Below are positions 26,723 to 34,430 of a stretch of DNA of 64,000 nucleotides, piece after piece. Both the position numbers and the translations under genes were made by a program. Location: NCBI GenBank assembly GCA_030263595.1, contig SZPG01000022.1:1-64000 (forward strand). Direction: 5' to 3'. Positions within the stretch are counted from its first letter, which is position 1, and each line of letters begins with the position of its first letter. This DNA is from Chloroflexi bacterium CFX6 (lineage in GTDB: Bacteria > Chloroflexota > Anaerolineae > Anaerolineales > Villigracilaceae). The notes under the pieces are model-generated. The model saw only the letters and a program-made list of their open reading frames with translations, made no database searches and was not told where the DNA came from.

Positions 26723-26747
26723 CCCCTCATCCTTCCTAATCCCCACC

Positions 26748-27236
26748 ATGAATCACCTCTGGTCACCCTGGCGTATGGAATATATCGAAAACCACAACAA
26801 GGAAAACGGCTGTATCTTTTGCGCCGCGCAAAGCAGGGAAGACAGCGCGGAAAACCTCATCGCGCATCGCGGCGAACTGGCGTACGTGATCCTCAACCGC
26901 TACCCCTACACGAGCGGACACCTCATGGTCGTGCCGTTTGCGCATCAGCCGACCCTCGAGGAACTCGACCTCGCGACCCGCGCCGAAATGATGGAACTCA
27001 CCTCGCTATGCATGACCGTCCTGCGAAAAGTCTATAATCCGCAAGCCTTCAACATGGGCGCGAACATCGGCGAAGCCGCGGGCGCGGGCGTGAAGGAACA
27101 CGTCCACATCCACATCGTCCCGCGTTGGAGGGGAGATACGAACTTCATGTCCGCGCTCGGAGGGACGCGCGTCCTGCCCGAGTTGCTGGAAGATACCTAT
27201 CAACGCATCAAGAATGGGTTTCAAGAAATCAAGTGA
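26748..27236 (+). CDS. HIT-family nucleotide hydrolase/phosphorylase
   Basis: A 162-residue HIT protein related to AP4A phosphorylase-like hydrolases. The histidine triad HVHIHIV is at 118-124 within KEHVHIHIVPRWRGD. The N-terminal part has a CIFCAA zinc-type pair and ILNRYPYTSGHLMVVP, typical of the group. It probably cleaves dinucleoside polyphosphates or AMP conjugates in the cytosol. The last 23 bases overlap the DUF3048 gene start, so the pair may be coupled. A good ribosome site is absent; the ATG follows a C-rich stretch. Confidence 0.92.
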   Translation: MNHLWSPWRMEYIENHNKENGCIFCAAQSREDSAENLIAHRGELAYVILNRYPYTSGHLMVVPFAHQPTLEELDLATRAEMMELTSLCMTVLRKVYNPQAFNMGANIGEAAGAGVKEHVHIHIVPRWRGDTNFMSALGGTRVLPELLEDTYQRIKNGFQEIK

Positions 27237-28827
27237 TACCCGCCAATTCGTACCGCGACATTTGGTACTGCGACATTCATGTCGCAAGCGGGGCGACATA
27301 AACGTCGCGGTACTTTTCGGGTCGCTGATCCTCCTCGTCCTCGCCGCCTGCGCGCCAACGACCAGACAGCCCCCGCCTCCGCCTGCGACCGAACTCTCCG
27401 ATCCTCTTCAACCCTCGCCGGGATCGCAACCCACCGCCAAACTCACCCTCGAACCCACACCCCACCCCAACCAGGTCAACCCGCTCACCGGTTTGCGCGT
27501 CGCCGACCCCTCCCTGCTCGAGCTGCCCGCCATGCTGGTCTCGATCTCCACTTTTCCCGTCACGGCGCGTCCGCAGGCGGGATTGTCCTTTGCGCCGTTC
27601 GTGTTCGAGGTTTACATCACCGAAGGCACCACGCGTTACCTCACAGCCTTCTACGGCGAATTCCCCGCGCCCGAGGTCCCGCGCACCGGGGGTTGCGAAG
27701 CGCGCAGAGAGCCGTTCACTCAAAGCGATCTCATGCTCGGCAACCGCGTTTGGCTGGACGAGAATCAAAACAACCTTCAGGACGATTGGGAGCGCGGCGT
27801 CGGCGGCGTGTGCGTCAATTTGTACGATGAAAATCTCGACCTGTTCCAGCAAACGTCAACGGACAGCAACGGCTATTACGGATTCAACGTCGGCGCGGGG
27901 AGATATTACGTCGCGTTCGCAAAACCGGATGGCATGGAGTTCGCGCAGAAGGATGCCGGGGAGGAGGATCGGGATAGCGACGTGGATCCAGCCTCCGGGT
28001 GGAGCGACGCGCTAAACGTCTCATCCTCGCTTCTTCACCTGGACGCGGGCTTGATCCCGTCCGAGAAACCTTTCCCCACCTCCGAACTTCCTCCCGCCCA
28101 GGTGGGACCGGTTCGCTCCGGGCGTTTGGTCTATGCCGACATCGCGGCGTTCTTCAAAAACTCGTGCCTGATCTACGCGTACGCCTCCTCCGAAGTTCTG
28201 GTGGAACTGCCCAGGTGCGCCTTCGTGGATCACAACATTCAGGGCGGCGGTTACATGCTCGATATTTCGGAGTTGATCGAACTCGCGTACGAACGGAGGA
28301 ACCCGCGCACGGACGAACATTATCGAAGCAACATTTTTTCCCTGGAGGCGCCGCAGGGCGGAGACCCCGCCTCGCGGCTGGACGTGTTCATCGCATGGCT
28401 CAATCAATCCGCATGGGTGTACGACGCCGCGTCGCAGGCATGGTGGCGTTACGTGGACGAGGCAAACCCGCAGACCGCCGGAGTCCTGCACCCGGAAGTG
28501 GATCGCCTGACCGGGCGTCAACTGCAATTCGAGAATGTGATCGTGTTGTTCGCGCAGCACGACGTGATCTCGCCCACCAACCTGGACATTCACCTCGAAC
28601 GCGGACTTTCCGGCAGGGCATTGTTATTTCGCGATGGACGGGTTTATTCCATCCGCTGGAGCGCGGAGGAGGATGCGCCGATCCAGTTTCGATATGAAAG
28701 CGGCGAGTTGTTTCCACTGAAGCCGGGTCGCGCCTGGATCACGATCGTCACGCCGCTCACGGCTGTAACCGAAAAGAGAGCGGGCGAATGGCTGCTGCAA
28801 TTCAGCCAACCGCCGGGAGCAAAATAA
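27214..28827 (+). CDS. DUF3048-type lipoprotein with a nested SdrD B-like domain
   Basis: A 537-residue exported protein. A lipobox LVLAAC (Cys46) follows a hydrophobic stretch, then a Pro/Thr linker. DUF3048 (YerB-like) begins at NPLTGLRVADPS (89-100) with RPQAGLSFAPFVFEVYITEG, and resumes at VGPVRSGRLVYADIAAFF (about 297). Between them (about 158-295) lies an inserted cell-wall B-type beta domain: GNRVWLDENQNNLQDDWE, GVCVNLYDE, TDSNGYYGF, GRYYVAF. The true start is uncertain: residues 13-34 are coded by a palindromic repeat (27250-27313). Function unknown; DUF3048 proteins are cell-surface. Confidence 0.82.
   Translation: MGFKKSSDTRQFVPRHLVLRHSCRKRGDINVAVLFGSLILLVLAACAPTTRQPPPPPATELSDPLQPSPGSQPTAKLTLEPTPHPNQVNPLTGLRVADPSLLELPAMLVSISTFPVTARPQAGLSFAPFVFEVYITEGTTRYLTAFYGEFPAPEVPRTGGCEARREPFTQSDLMLGNRVWLDENQNNLQDDWERGVGGVCVNLYDENLDLFQQTSTDSNGYYGFNVGAGRYYVAFAKPDGMEFAQKDAGEEDRDSDVDPASGWSDALNVSSSLLHLDAGLIPSEKPFPTSELPPAQVGPVRSGRLVYADIAAFFKNSCLIYAYASSEVLVELPRCAFVDHNIQGGGYMLDISELIELAYERRNPRTDEHYRSNIFSLEAPQGGDPASRLDVFIAWLNQSAWVYDAASQAWWRYVDEANPQTAGVLHPEVDRLTGRQLQFENVIVLFAQHDVISPTNLDIHLERGLSGRALLFRDGRVYSIRWSAEEDAPIQFRYESGELFPLKPGRAWITIVTPLTAVTEKRAGEWLLQFSQPPGAK
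27250..27313. repeat. Palindromic GTACCGCGAC repeat in the DUF3048 start region
   Basis: Arms GTACCGCGAC (27250-27259) and GTCGCGGTAC (27304-27313) enclose an inner GCGACATTCATGTCGC palindrome. A related GCGACTTTCAAGTCGC occurs at about 38121-38136. It lies in the reading frame and encodes the basic N-region of the signal peptide. Confidence 0.8.
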
Positions 28828-28866
28828 TTTCCGCGCGGCGCGCTTCCGACCGTATCTAGACCGCGC

Positions 28867-29553
28867 ATGGACTGGAGAAGTATGCACCCGTACGTCGTTC
28901 CGCTAAAAACCCTGTTCGAGAAACACGCCGACCCGACTCAAGCCGCGCCGATGAAAAAATACATGCGCGACCAGTTCGAGTTTTTGGGAATCAAGACCCC
29001 CGAACGCCGCGGGTTGCAAAAACAATTCTTCGCGAAGCACGGGCTTCCGTTCGTCGTCGAACTCGATCCGATCCTGCGCGATCTTTGGGAGTTGCCTCAG
29101 CGGGAATTTCAATACGCCGGCGTCGGCTTGCTGGGTCGCCTCGTCGAGGCGATTCCACAGGAATTCATCACAACCATCGAATACCTGATCGTAGCCAAAT
29201 CCTGGTGGGATACGGTGGATTCGCTCGCGGGCGAGATCGTCGGGGTTCATTTTCACTGCTTCCCGAAAGCGCGCGAAAAATACGTCGCCAAATGGCGCGC
29301 CTCCGACGATTTCTGGTTGAGGCGCACGTGCCTCCTCTTCCAACTCGGCTATAAGGAAGCCACCGATTTCGATTTGTTATGCGACCTGATCCGCGAGAAC
29401 CTCGGCTCGAAGGAATTCTTCATCAACAAAGCCATCGGCTGGGCGCTGCGTCAATACGCGCGCACCGATCCGAAAGCCGTGAAGAAGTTCGTGAAGGAAA
29501 CGAAGGACTTGCATCCTCTGAGCCGGCGCGAGGCGATGAAGCATTTGGAATGA
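28867..29553 (+). CDS. AlkD-like DNA alkylation-repair glycosylase
   Basis: A 228-residue all-helical HEAT-repeat protein of the AlkC/AlkD superfamily, which removes bulky or cationic alkyl bases such as 3- and 7-alkylpurines. The conserved WWDTVDSLAGEIVG segment (113-126) matches the AlkD Trp-x3-Asp spacing (Trp114, Asp118). A later IGWALRQYAR supplies the second Trp region. Other family marks are GIKTPERRGLQKQF and SRREAMKHLE at the end. The start could be the ATG at 28867 or at 28882 (MHPYV). It stands alone before the thiolase operon. Confidence 0.88.
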   Translation: MDWRSMHPYVVPLKTLFEKHADPTQAAPMKKYMRDQFEFLGIKTPERRGLQKQFFAKHGLPFVVELDPILRDLWELPQREFQYAGVGLLGRLVEAIPQEFITTIEYLIVAKSWWDTVDSLAGEIVGVHFHCFPKAREKYVAKWRASDDFWLRRTCLLFQLGYKEATDFDLLCDLIRENLGSKEFFINKAIGWALRQYARTDPKAVKKFVKETKDLHPLSRREAMKHLE

Positions 29554-29578
29554 ATGGAAATCGCCAAACCGGGTTTGT

Positions 29579-29610
29579 GGTAACCTGTCCGTTACCCGCC
29601 GGTTTATAAT
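29579..29610 (+). promoter_or_regulatory. Thiolase promoter with palindromic operator
   Basis: A TATAAT box (29605-29610) lies 27 bases before the thiolase ATG. Immediately upstream is the perfect palindrome GGTAAC-CTGTCC-GTTACC (29579-29596). A TetR- or GntR-type regulator of fatty-acid-type genes would bind such a site. No regulator is nearby. Confidence 0.5.
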
Positions 29611-29637
29611 GGAACCACACCACGAAAAGGAGACGCA

Positions 29638-30837
29638 ATGAGCAAGGAAAACGAAGCAGTCATACTGAGCGCGGCGCGCACGCCGATCGGAAAATTCCAG
29701 GGAGCGTTGAGCGGCGTCCCTGCCACGCAACTGGGGGCGGTTGCGGTCAAAGCCGCCGTGGAGCGCGCAGGCATCAACCCCGAAGAGGTCGAGGAAGTCA
29801 TCATGGGCAACGTCGTCTCGGCGGGGCTGGGACAGGCGCCGGCGCGCCAGTCGGGCATCCACGCCGGTATCCCTGCGACGGTCGGCGCAAGCACGATCAA
29901 CAAGGTCTGCGGATCGGGTTTGAAAGCCGCAATGATCGCCGCGCAAGCCATCCGCGCGGGCGACGCGGAGCTCTTCGTCACGGGCGGGTTCGAGTCCATG
30001 AGTCGCGTGCCGTATCTCGTCAATGGGCGAGGCGGCGAACTTAAGTTTGGCAACCAGACTCTCACCGACGCCCTGCTCTACGACGGCTTGTGGGACCCGT
30101 TCGAGAATTGGATCATGGGCAACGCGGCGGAATTCATCGCGGACGAGTACGAGGTCACGCGCGAGGCGATGGATCAGTTTGCGCTTCGCTCTCACGAGAG
30201 GGCTGTTGCGGCTCAAGAAGCGGGGAAGTTCGACGCTGAGATCGTTCCCGTCCAAATTCAGGGACGCAAAGGCGCGGTGACCGAGGTGACGCAGGACGAA
30301 GGTCCGAGAAAAGATTCGACGCTGGCAGCGTTATCCAAACTCAAACCCGCCTTCAAAGCGGACGGCAAGGTAAGCCCCGGCAACTCGTCGCAAATGAGCG
30401 ACGGCGGCGCGGCGGTGGTGGTCGCATCCCGCGCCTACGCGGAAAAATATGATCTCAAACCGATGGCGCGGATCGTCGGTTACGCACAGGCGGCGGTCGA
30501 GCCGAAATATCTGTTTGCCGCGCCCGCTCATGCGATACCCAAATTGTTGAAGAGGATCGGATGGACGCTCGCAGACGTTGACCTGATAGAGGTCAACGAA
30601 GCCTTCGCCGCGCAAGTGCTTGCGGATGGATACGCCCTTGCCAACGAAGGTTGGGATTGGGACAAGGTCAACGTGAACGGCGGCGCGATCGCACTCGGTC
30701 ATCCACTTGGGGCGAGCGGCGCGCGCGTGTTGACGACCCTGCTCTATGCGCTGAAGGACCGCGGCTTGAAGCGCGGCATCGCGTCGCTGTGTTTGGGCGG
30801 AGGCGAGGCGGTGGCGATGGCGGTAGAGTTGGAGTAG
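29638..30837 (+). CDS. Acetyl-CoA acetyltransferase (thiolase)
   Basis: A 399-residue thiolase. The nucleophilic Cys91 is in INKVCGSGLKAAMI, the NEAFA block in EVNEAFAAQ, the catalytic His in GGAIALGHPLGASGAR, and the second Cys in ASLCLGGGEAVAMAVE. It condenses two acetyl-CoA or cleaves 3-ketoacyl-CoA. Together with the adjacent 3-hydroxyacyl-CoA dehydrogenase it suggests a short-chain beta-oxidation or butyrate/PHB-type step. The start has an AAAAGGAGA ribosome site. A tandem repeat and hairpin separates it from the dehydrogenase gene. Confidence 0.95.
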   Translation: MSKENEAVILSAARTPIGKFQGALSGVPATQLGAVAVKAAVERAGINPEEVEEVIMGNVVSAGLGQAPARQSGIHAGIPATVGASTINKVCGSGLKAAMIAAQAIRAGDAELFVTGGFESMSRVPYLVNGRGGELKFGNQTLTDALLYDGLWDPFENWIMGNAAEFIADEYEVTREAMDQFALRSHERAVAAQEAGKFDAEIVPVQIQGRKGAVTEVTQDEGPRKDSTLAALSKLKPAFKADGKVSPGNSSQMSDGGAAVVVASRAYAEKYDLKPMARIVGYAQAAVEPKYLFAAPAHAIPKLLKRIGWTLADVDLIEVNEAFAAQVLADGYALANEGWDWDKVNVNGGAIALGHPLGASGARVLTTLLYALKDRGLKRGIASLCLGGGEAVAMAVELE

Positions 30838-30843
30838 GTACGT

Positions 30844-30911
30844 TAGACAGGTACACAGGTAAACAGGTAGACAGGTAAACACGTGCGTACCTGTCTACGT
30901 GTCTACTTGTA
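30844..30911. repeat. Degenerate 8-bp tandem repeat (ACAGGTAN) with hairpin
   Basis: Units ACAGGTAC, ACAGGTAA, ACAGGTAG and ACAGGTAA are followed by inverted units. GTAGACAGGTA (30867-30877) and TACCTGTCTAC (30888-30898) form a perfect 11-base stem. It sits between the thiolase and dehydrogenase genes, where it may tune differential expression. Confidence 0.82.
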
Positions 30912-30932
30912 TGCCTCCCTCGAGGAGACACA

Positions 30933-31778
30933 ATGACCATCAAACACATCTTCATCATCGGCGCGGGGACGATGGGCAATGGTATCGCGCAGGTCGCGGC
31001 GACATCGGGCTATCAGGTCACGTGCATGGACGTCGTCCCCGCCGCGCTCGAAAAAGCCAAAGCGACGATCGCCAAATCCACGAACAAATTGCTCGAAAAA
31101 GGGACGATCGCCGTCGAGCAAAAAGCCAATGCGGACGCGATCCAATTCGTGGGGAACATGGACTCGATGAAAGACGCAGACTTCGTCATCGAAGCCGCGA
31201 CCGAAAACCCCGAACTCAAAATCAAGATCTTCAAAGATATGGGCGCCGCCGCGCGCGAAGGCGTGATCCTGGCGAGCAACACCTCTTCGATCTCCATCAC
31301 CAAGATCGCCGCGCAGACCAGGCGACCGGAGAAGGTCATCGGGATGCACTTCATGAATCCCGTCCCGTTGATGAAACTGGTGGAGGTCATCAAAGGTCTC
31401 GCCACCGACGATGAAACTCTCCAGACCACGCTTGAGTTATGCAAGGTCATGGGCAAGGAACCCGTCGAGGCGAATGATTCGCCGGGCTTCATCTCCAACC
31501 GGGTCCTATGCCCGATGATCAACGAAGCGATCTTCGCGCTCCAGGAGGGAGTCGGCGCGCCCGAAGCGATTGACGCGGTGATGAAACTCGGCATGAACCA
31601 CCCGATGGGTCCGCTCACACTGGCGGATTTGATCGGCTTGGACGTGGTGTTGTTCGTGATGGAAGTGTTGCAGCGCGATCTGGGCGAAGACAAATATCGC
31701 CCCGCGCCGTTGTTGCGGAAGATGGTGGACGCGGGGTATTTAGGCAGGAAGTCGGGGAGAGGGTTCTATACGTATTAG
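30933..31778 (+). CDS. 3-Hydroxybutyryl-CoA / 3-hydroxyacyl-CoA dehydrogenase
   Basis: A 281-residue NAD(P)-dependent dehydrogenase. The dinucleotide-binding loop [16 protein letters not shown] (8-23) is followed by an acidic residue (MDV) typical of NAD use. [11 protein letters not shown] and the signature [17 protein letters not shown] (with the catalytic His) are present. The C-terminal helical domain includes [18 protein letters not shown]. The full length matches the single-domain bacterial enzyme. It follows thiolase on the same strand (about 95 bases), so the two act in one pathway. The ribosome site CGAGGAG is strong. Confidence 0.95.
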   Translation: MTIKHIFIIGAGTMGNGIAQVAATSGYQVTCMDVVPAALEKAKATIAKSTNKLLEKGTIAVEQKANADAIQFVGNMDSMKDADFVIEAATENPELKIKIFKDMGAAAREGVILASNTSSISITKIAAQTRRPEKVIGMHFMNPVPLMKLVEVIKGLATDDETLQTTLELCKVMGKEPVEANDSPGFISNRVLCPMINEAIFALQEGVGAPEAIDAVMKLGMNHPMGPLTLADLIGLDVVLFVMEVLQRDLGEDKYRPAPLLRKMVDAGYLGRKSGRGFYTY

Positions 31779-31860
31779 AGAATTGGAGGCTTGGAGGCTG
31801 GAAGATCATGCCTGCCTCCAAGCCGAAAAGAAAATCGAAGAAGCGCGGCGCTTAACTTGT

Positions 31861-32226
31861 TTATAGCTCCATGAACTTTTTGATCTCAACCATTACAATA
31901 TCAAAATCATCCAGCAAATCCCCAGTCAACGCAGACGGGAAAACATCTCCATCTTGATCGTGAAAGTGATGCGGAGGGTTGTTCAAGTTGGGGTAGTGTG
32001 GAGCGTTGTCCCACCTCAGAAGCGAATGGTCACTATACAGTTGAAAAGAGTAGCGCTGGAAATTCTTATCTGCCAAAAAGCGAATTTGAAGATAATGCGA
32101 CAGAATCAAAGCGTGGACTTTGAAGACAAAAGTCTCATCGTCCACGGCTTCGTTTTCGAGAACTTGAATATCGCTTAATTCGGGCGCGGCGCGCATCCGC
32201 GCCAGCAGGTCGTCAAGCAGAGCCAT
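31861..32226 (-). CDS. TumE-type (DUF6516) toxin
   Basis: A 121-residue DUF6516-like protein. The block LILSHYLQIRFLADKNFQRY, with YSFQLYSDHSLLRWDNAPHYP and the HHFHDQDG segment, resembles TumE toxins of toxin-antitoxin pairs. It is predicted to be cytosolic; the enzymatic activity is not established here. The ATG at 32226 (MALLDDLL) is preferred; an in-frame ATG at 32250 would lengthen the overlap with the antitoxin from 14 to 38 bases. It is second in a two-gene unit. Not certain that the family name fits fully. Confidence 0.65.
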   Translation of the reverse strand: MALLDDLLARMRAAPELSDIQVLENEAVDDETFVFKVHALILSHYLQIRFLADKNFQRYSFQLYSDHSLLRWDNAPHYPNLNNPPHHFHDQDGDVFPSALTGDLLDDFDIVMVEIKKFMEL

Positions 32227-32551
32227 GTTCGACCACTTGGGCACGGACAACTTGCCACTTACGCAGGAATATCAACGCGGCTTCCCAATCCATCCAAACG
32301 TCCTCCTGTTCGGGCGCGGCAGTGTTTTTGAGGGAGGCGGAGAACGCGTCGAAGGACTGTTTGTAACGCGCTTCCAATTTGTCGTTCCTGTCTTTATACA
32401 CAGCGATCTGACGGTCAATATAGTCCAACAACAAGGCAGACAAGGCACGCTCAAAATTATCGAATATGCCTTCGCGGATCAACGGCGAAACGATCTTCTC
32501 AACCGAACGCACCAACCGCGCCTCATGGGCGGATAAAACTGTATTTGTCAT
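32213..32551 (-). CDS. Antitoxin partner of the TumE-like toxin
   Basis: A 112-residue charged, helix-rich protein. The N-terminal half (SAHEARLVRSVEKIV, FDNFERALSALLLDYIDRQ) looks like a ribbon-helix or coiled antitoxin dimerisation region. The C-terminal part (WMDWEAALIFLRKWQVV) would contact the toxin. It lies directly upstream of the DUF6516 gene and overlaps it by 14 bases, the standard antitoxin-first order. Identity is inferred mainly from that pairing. Confidence 0.6.
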   Translation of the reverse strand: MTNTVLSAHEARLVRSVEKIVSPLIREGIFDNFERALSALLLDYIDRQIAVYKDRNDKLEARYKQSFDAFSASLKNTAAPEQEDVWMDWEAALIFLRKWQVVRAQVVEHGSA

Positions 32552-32632
32552 TCTGCCTCCAGTTTTCTCTGGTTTGAATTATACATCATGGGTGATTCTC
32601 GTTTGGGAGTAAAATTTACTTTATGAACACAA

Positions 32633-32747
32633 ACCATCCACGAATTCACACGAATAAACGAATACCCTTGCCCTCCATTCGCGCATTCGTGACTCTATTC
32701 GTGGACGGTCTTCGCCCTTCCCCCCTTCAGGGGGAAGCCGGAAAGGG
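32633..32747. repeat. Degenerate ACGAAT words followed by a CTTCCCCC hairpin
   Basis: 32633-32706 holds variants of an 8-base word (ACGAATTC, ACGAATAA, ATTCGTG...) in both orientations. 32717-32737 is a perfect CTTCCCCC/GGGGGAAG hairpin like the window's other C-rich palindromes. No gene is seen in 32552-32868. Confidence 0.7.
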
Positions 32748-32782
32748 GTTCATCCTATGACCATGACCAAGCCCTCATCCAT

Positions 32783-32868
32783 CTTAACCATGATTAGCAG
32801 GATTGAAGGATTACCATGATTAGAGTTATGCAAATCATGGTAATCATGATAATCAAGGAAATCAAGAT
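32783..32868. repeat. Degenerate 9-bp tandem repeat (AATCATGGT) before the GxxExxY gene
   Basis: Units such as AATCATGGT, AATCATGAT, AATCAAGGA and AATCAAGAT run directly up to the ATG of the GxxExxY gene, replacing a ribosome site. A matching tract lies just after the gene (33285-33337). Confidence 0.82.
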
Positions 32869-33279
32869 ATGAAACACGAAGACTTGACCCGCCGCATCAT
32901 TGCCGCTGCCATGAAAGTCCACTCCACACTTGGTAACGGCTTTCAAGAAAAGATTTACCAGCGCGCAATGGCAATCGAAATGCCCTACCAAAACCTTGCC
33001 TTCGAGCCTGAAAAGGAAATGTCCATCTTCTATCGCGGAATCAAAATCGGCACCCGCCGCGTGGACTTCTTCGTCGAAAAACTGATCATGGTCGAACTCA
33101 AAGCCGTCATTCAATTGGAAGACGTCCATCTCGCCCAAGCCATGAATTACCTCGAAGCGTATAATATGGAAATCGGACTTCTTATAAACTTTGGCGCGAA
33201 AAGCCTGCAATTCAAGCGCGTCCACAATAACAAGATACTAAAGCTCGGGGATGACGACAACAATCCCCCAGCGAAGTAG
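32869..33279 (+). CDS. GxxExxY-family protein, PD-(D/E)XK nuclease-like
   Basis: A 136-residue protein with the name-giving motif GFQEKIY at 24-30. The VDFFVEKLIMVELKAV segment (about 64-79) is the likely nuclease-type core (Asp, then Glu-x-Lys). HLAQAMNYLEAYN, then IGLLINFGAKSLQFKRV, completes the fold. The biological role is unknown; such genes occur in many bacteria without obvious context. Both sides are bordered by the same AATCA nonamer family (32783-32868 and 33285-33337), and the ATG is part of that tract. That suggests the gene moves with, or is targeted by, those repeats. Confidence 0.82.
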   Translation: MKHEDLTRRIIAAAMKVHSTLGNGFQEKIYQRAMAIEMPYQNLAFEPEKEMSIFYRGIKIGTRRVDFFVEKLIMVELKAVIQLEDVHLAQAMNYLEAYNMEIGLLINFGAKSLQFKRVHNNKILKLGDDDNNPPAK

Positions 33280-33284
33280 ATCAC

Positions 33285-33337
33285 GGCAATCCAGAAATCA
33301 AGGTAATCCTTCAATCAAGAAAATCAAGGTACAGACC
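33285..33337. repeat. AATCAAGGT nonamer tract after the GxxExxY gene
   Basis: CAATCCAGA, AATCAAGGT, AATCCTTC, AATCAAGAA and AATCAAGGT units resemble the tract at 32783-32868, in the same orientation. A very short frame (about 33339-33407) follows and is not supported as a gene. Confidence 0.75.
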
Positions 33338-33429
33338 ATGCCCCATGACCAACCCTACCTCCTAGCCGAAAAAATAATCGAAGAAGCAATTAACAGTCGG
33401 AAGTAATATGTAAACTAGATGGAGGAAAC

Positions 33430-34140
33430 ATGCCCTCAACATTAAGTGGATTACTTGTAATTCTTTTCGCTATCTTACCTGGCGTACCAGCAAACAATAT
33501 TTACCAACGACTTGTAGGAGTTACCAGAAAAGAAGAGCAATGGAGCGCAATCGTAAGAATGATTGGCTTTAGCTTGGGAGGACTAATTTTTTATGTAATC
33601 ATTGGCAAATTCATTAATGCTCCATTACCAGCTTATATCTCACCTAATACATTTGCGAATCTTGTCGTTGATCGCGCTACCCTATTTGGCATTTCACTGT
33701 CATTAACGGGACACTTCATTGCTTCTGCATTAATAAGCATTGCGATTTCATACATCGTCTTATTATTAGATCTAATCGGCGGGAAGACACTTTACCAAGA
33801 TACCTGGGATAAGTTTGCAAGTACATACGTTGATAATCGCTGGGTTGTTGTAAAGCTAACCAACGGAGATACATATCTTGGCATTTTGGGAAGAGCTGAC
33901 ATAAATGTGGATAAAATCGAAAGGGACATAATCCTAAAGGAGCCTTCTGTTTATTTGGCAGAGAACGAAAATTATCTCGCCACAAATTATCAATTTTTGT
34001 TTTTATCTGGGTCAATGATTGAGTCGATAGGTGCAATGCCCAATTTCACTGATACAAGAATAATACCTGTTGGGTCATTTGTGTTTAGTCAAACTTCAAA
34101 AGATAAGGAGTCCAAAAATGAGCGACGAAAAAAAGGATAA
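33430..34140 (+). CDS. DUF6338-like membrane protein
   Basis: A 236-residue protein. Three N-terminal hydrophobic regions (about 7-25, 42-62 and 85-115) are followed by a soluble C-terminal domain containing RWVVVKLTNGDTYLGILGRAD and RDIILKEP, which matches the DUF6338 pattern. Function is unknown; such proteins are often found near defence or mobile loci. Base composition is strikingly A/T-rich compared with flanking genes, a sign of transfer. The ribosome site GGAGGA is strong. It overlaps the following small gene by 23 bases. Confidence 0.7.
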   Translation: MPSTLSGLLVILFAILPGVPANNIYQRLVGVTRKEEQWSAIVRMIGFSLGGLIFYVIIGKFINAPLPAYISPNTFANLVVDRATLFGISLSLTGHFIASALISIAISYIVLLLDLIGGKTLYQDTWDKFASTYVDNRWVVVKLTNGDTYLGILGRADINVDKIERDIILKEPSVYLAENENYLATNYQFLFLSGSMIESIGAMPNFTDTRIIPVGSFVFSQTSKDKESKNERRKKG

Positions 34141-34285
34141 GAAGCCTAATGAACCTCTCAAAAAAATAATTAATGATGGTGATAGTACAAAATCCGCCAA
34201 GCCAAACCCACCGCAAAAACCGCCTGAGGGTCCATCGCCTACGCCACCTCCAGGAAAACAAAAAGATGGAAATGATAAAAAGTAA
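34118..34285 (+). CDS. Small Lys/Pro-rich partner protein (55 aa)
   Basis: A 55-residue low-complexity protein: MSDEKKDKKPNEPLKK, then a Pro-rich second half (KPPEGPSPTPPPGK). It is predicted to be disordered. The ATG at 34118 has an excellent AAGGAG site (about 34107) inside the end of the DUF6338-like gene, so the two are translationally coupled. It shares that gene's A/T-rich composition. No family is recognised. Confidence 0.6.
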   Translation: MSDEKKDKKPNEPLKKIINDGDSTKSAKPNPPQKPPEGPSPTPPPGKQKDGNDKK

Positions 34286-34332
34286 AATCAGCCAATGACC
34301 ATCAATCTATATTCATCCCAAATCCACCTACA

Positions 34333-34401
34333 CTTCCCCCAAATCCGACGATATAGTGGTTCTACCCTCAACCCAAATTTTCTCGTCGTATTTGGGGGAA
34401 G
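34333..34401. repeat. Long inverted repeat CTTCCCCCAAAT...
   Basis: Arms 34333-34351 and 34383-34401 match at 18 of 19 positions (CTTCCCCCAAATNCGACGA and its complement) around a 31-base loop. It lies between the A/T-rich DUF6338 locus and the PhoD gene and may mark the border of the acquired segment or terminate its transcript. Confidence 0.7.
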
Positions 34402-34430
34402 CAGGATGGGGACAGAAAGGCGGATAAAAC

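Noticed and set aside
31808-31855. 15-codon basic peptide (MPASKPKRKSKKRGA)
   Set aside because: Too short and without its own ribosome site; more likely chance between two genes.
33339-33407. 22-codon frame after the GxxExxY gene
   Set aside because: No ribosome site and no similarity; it is in repeat-derived sequence.
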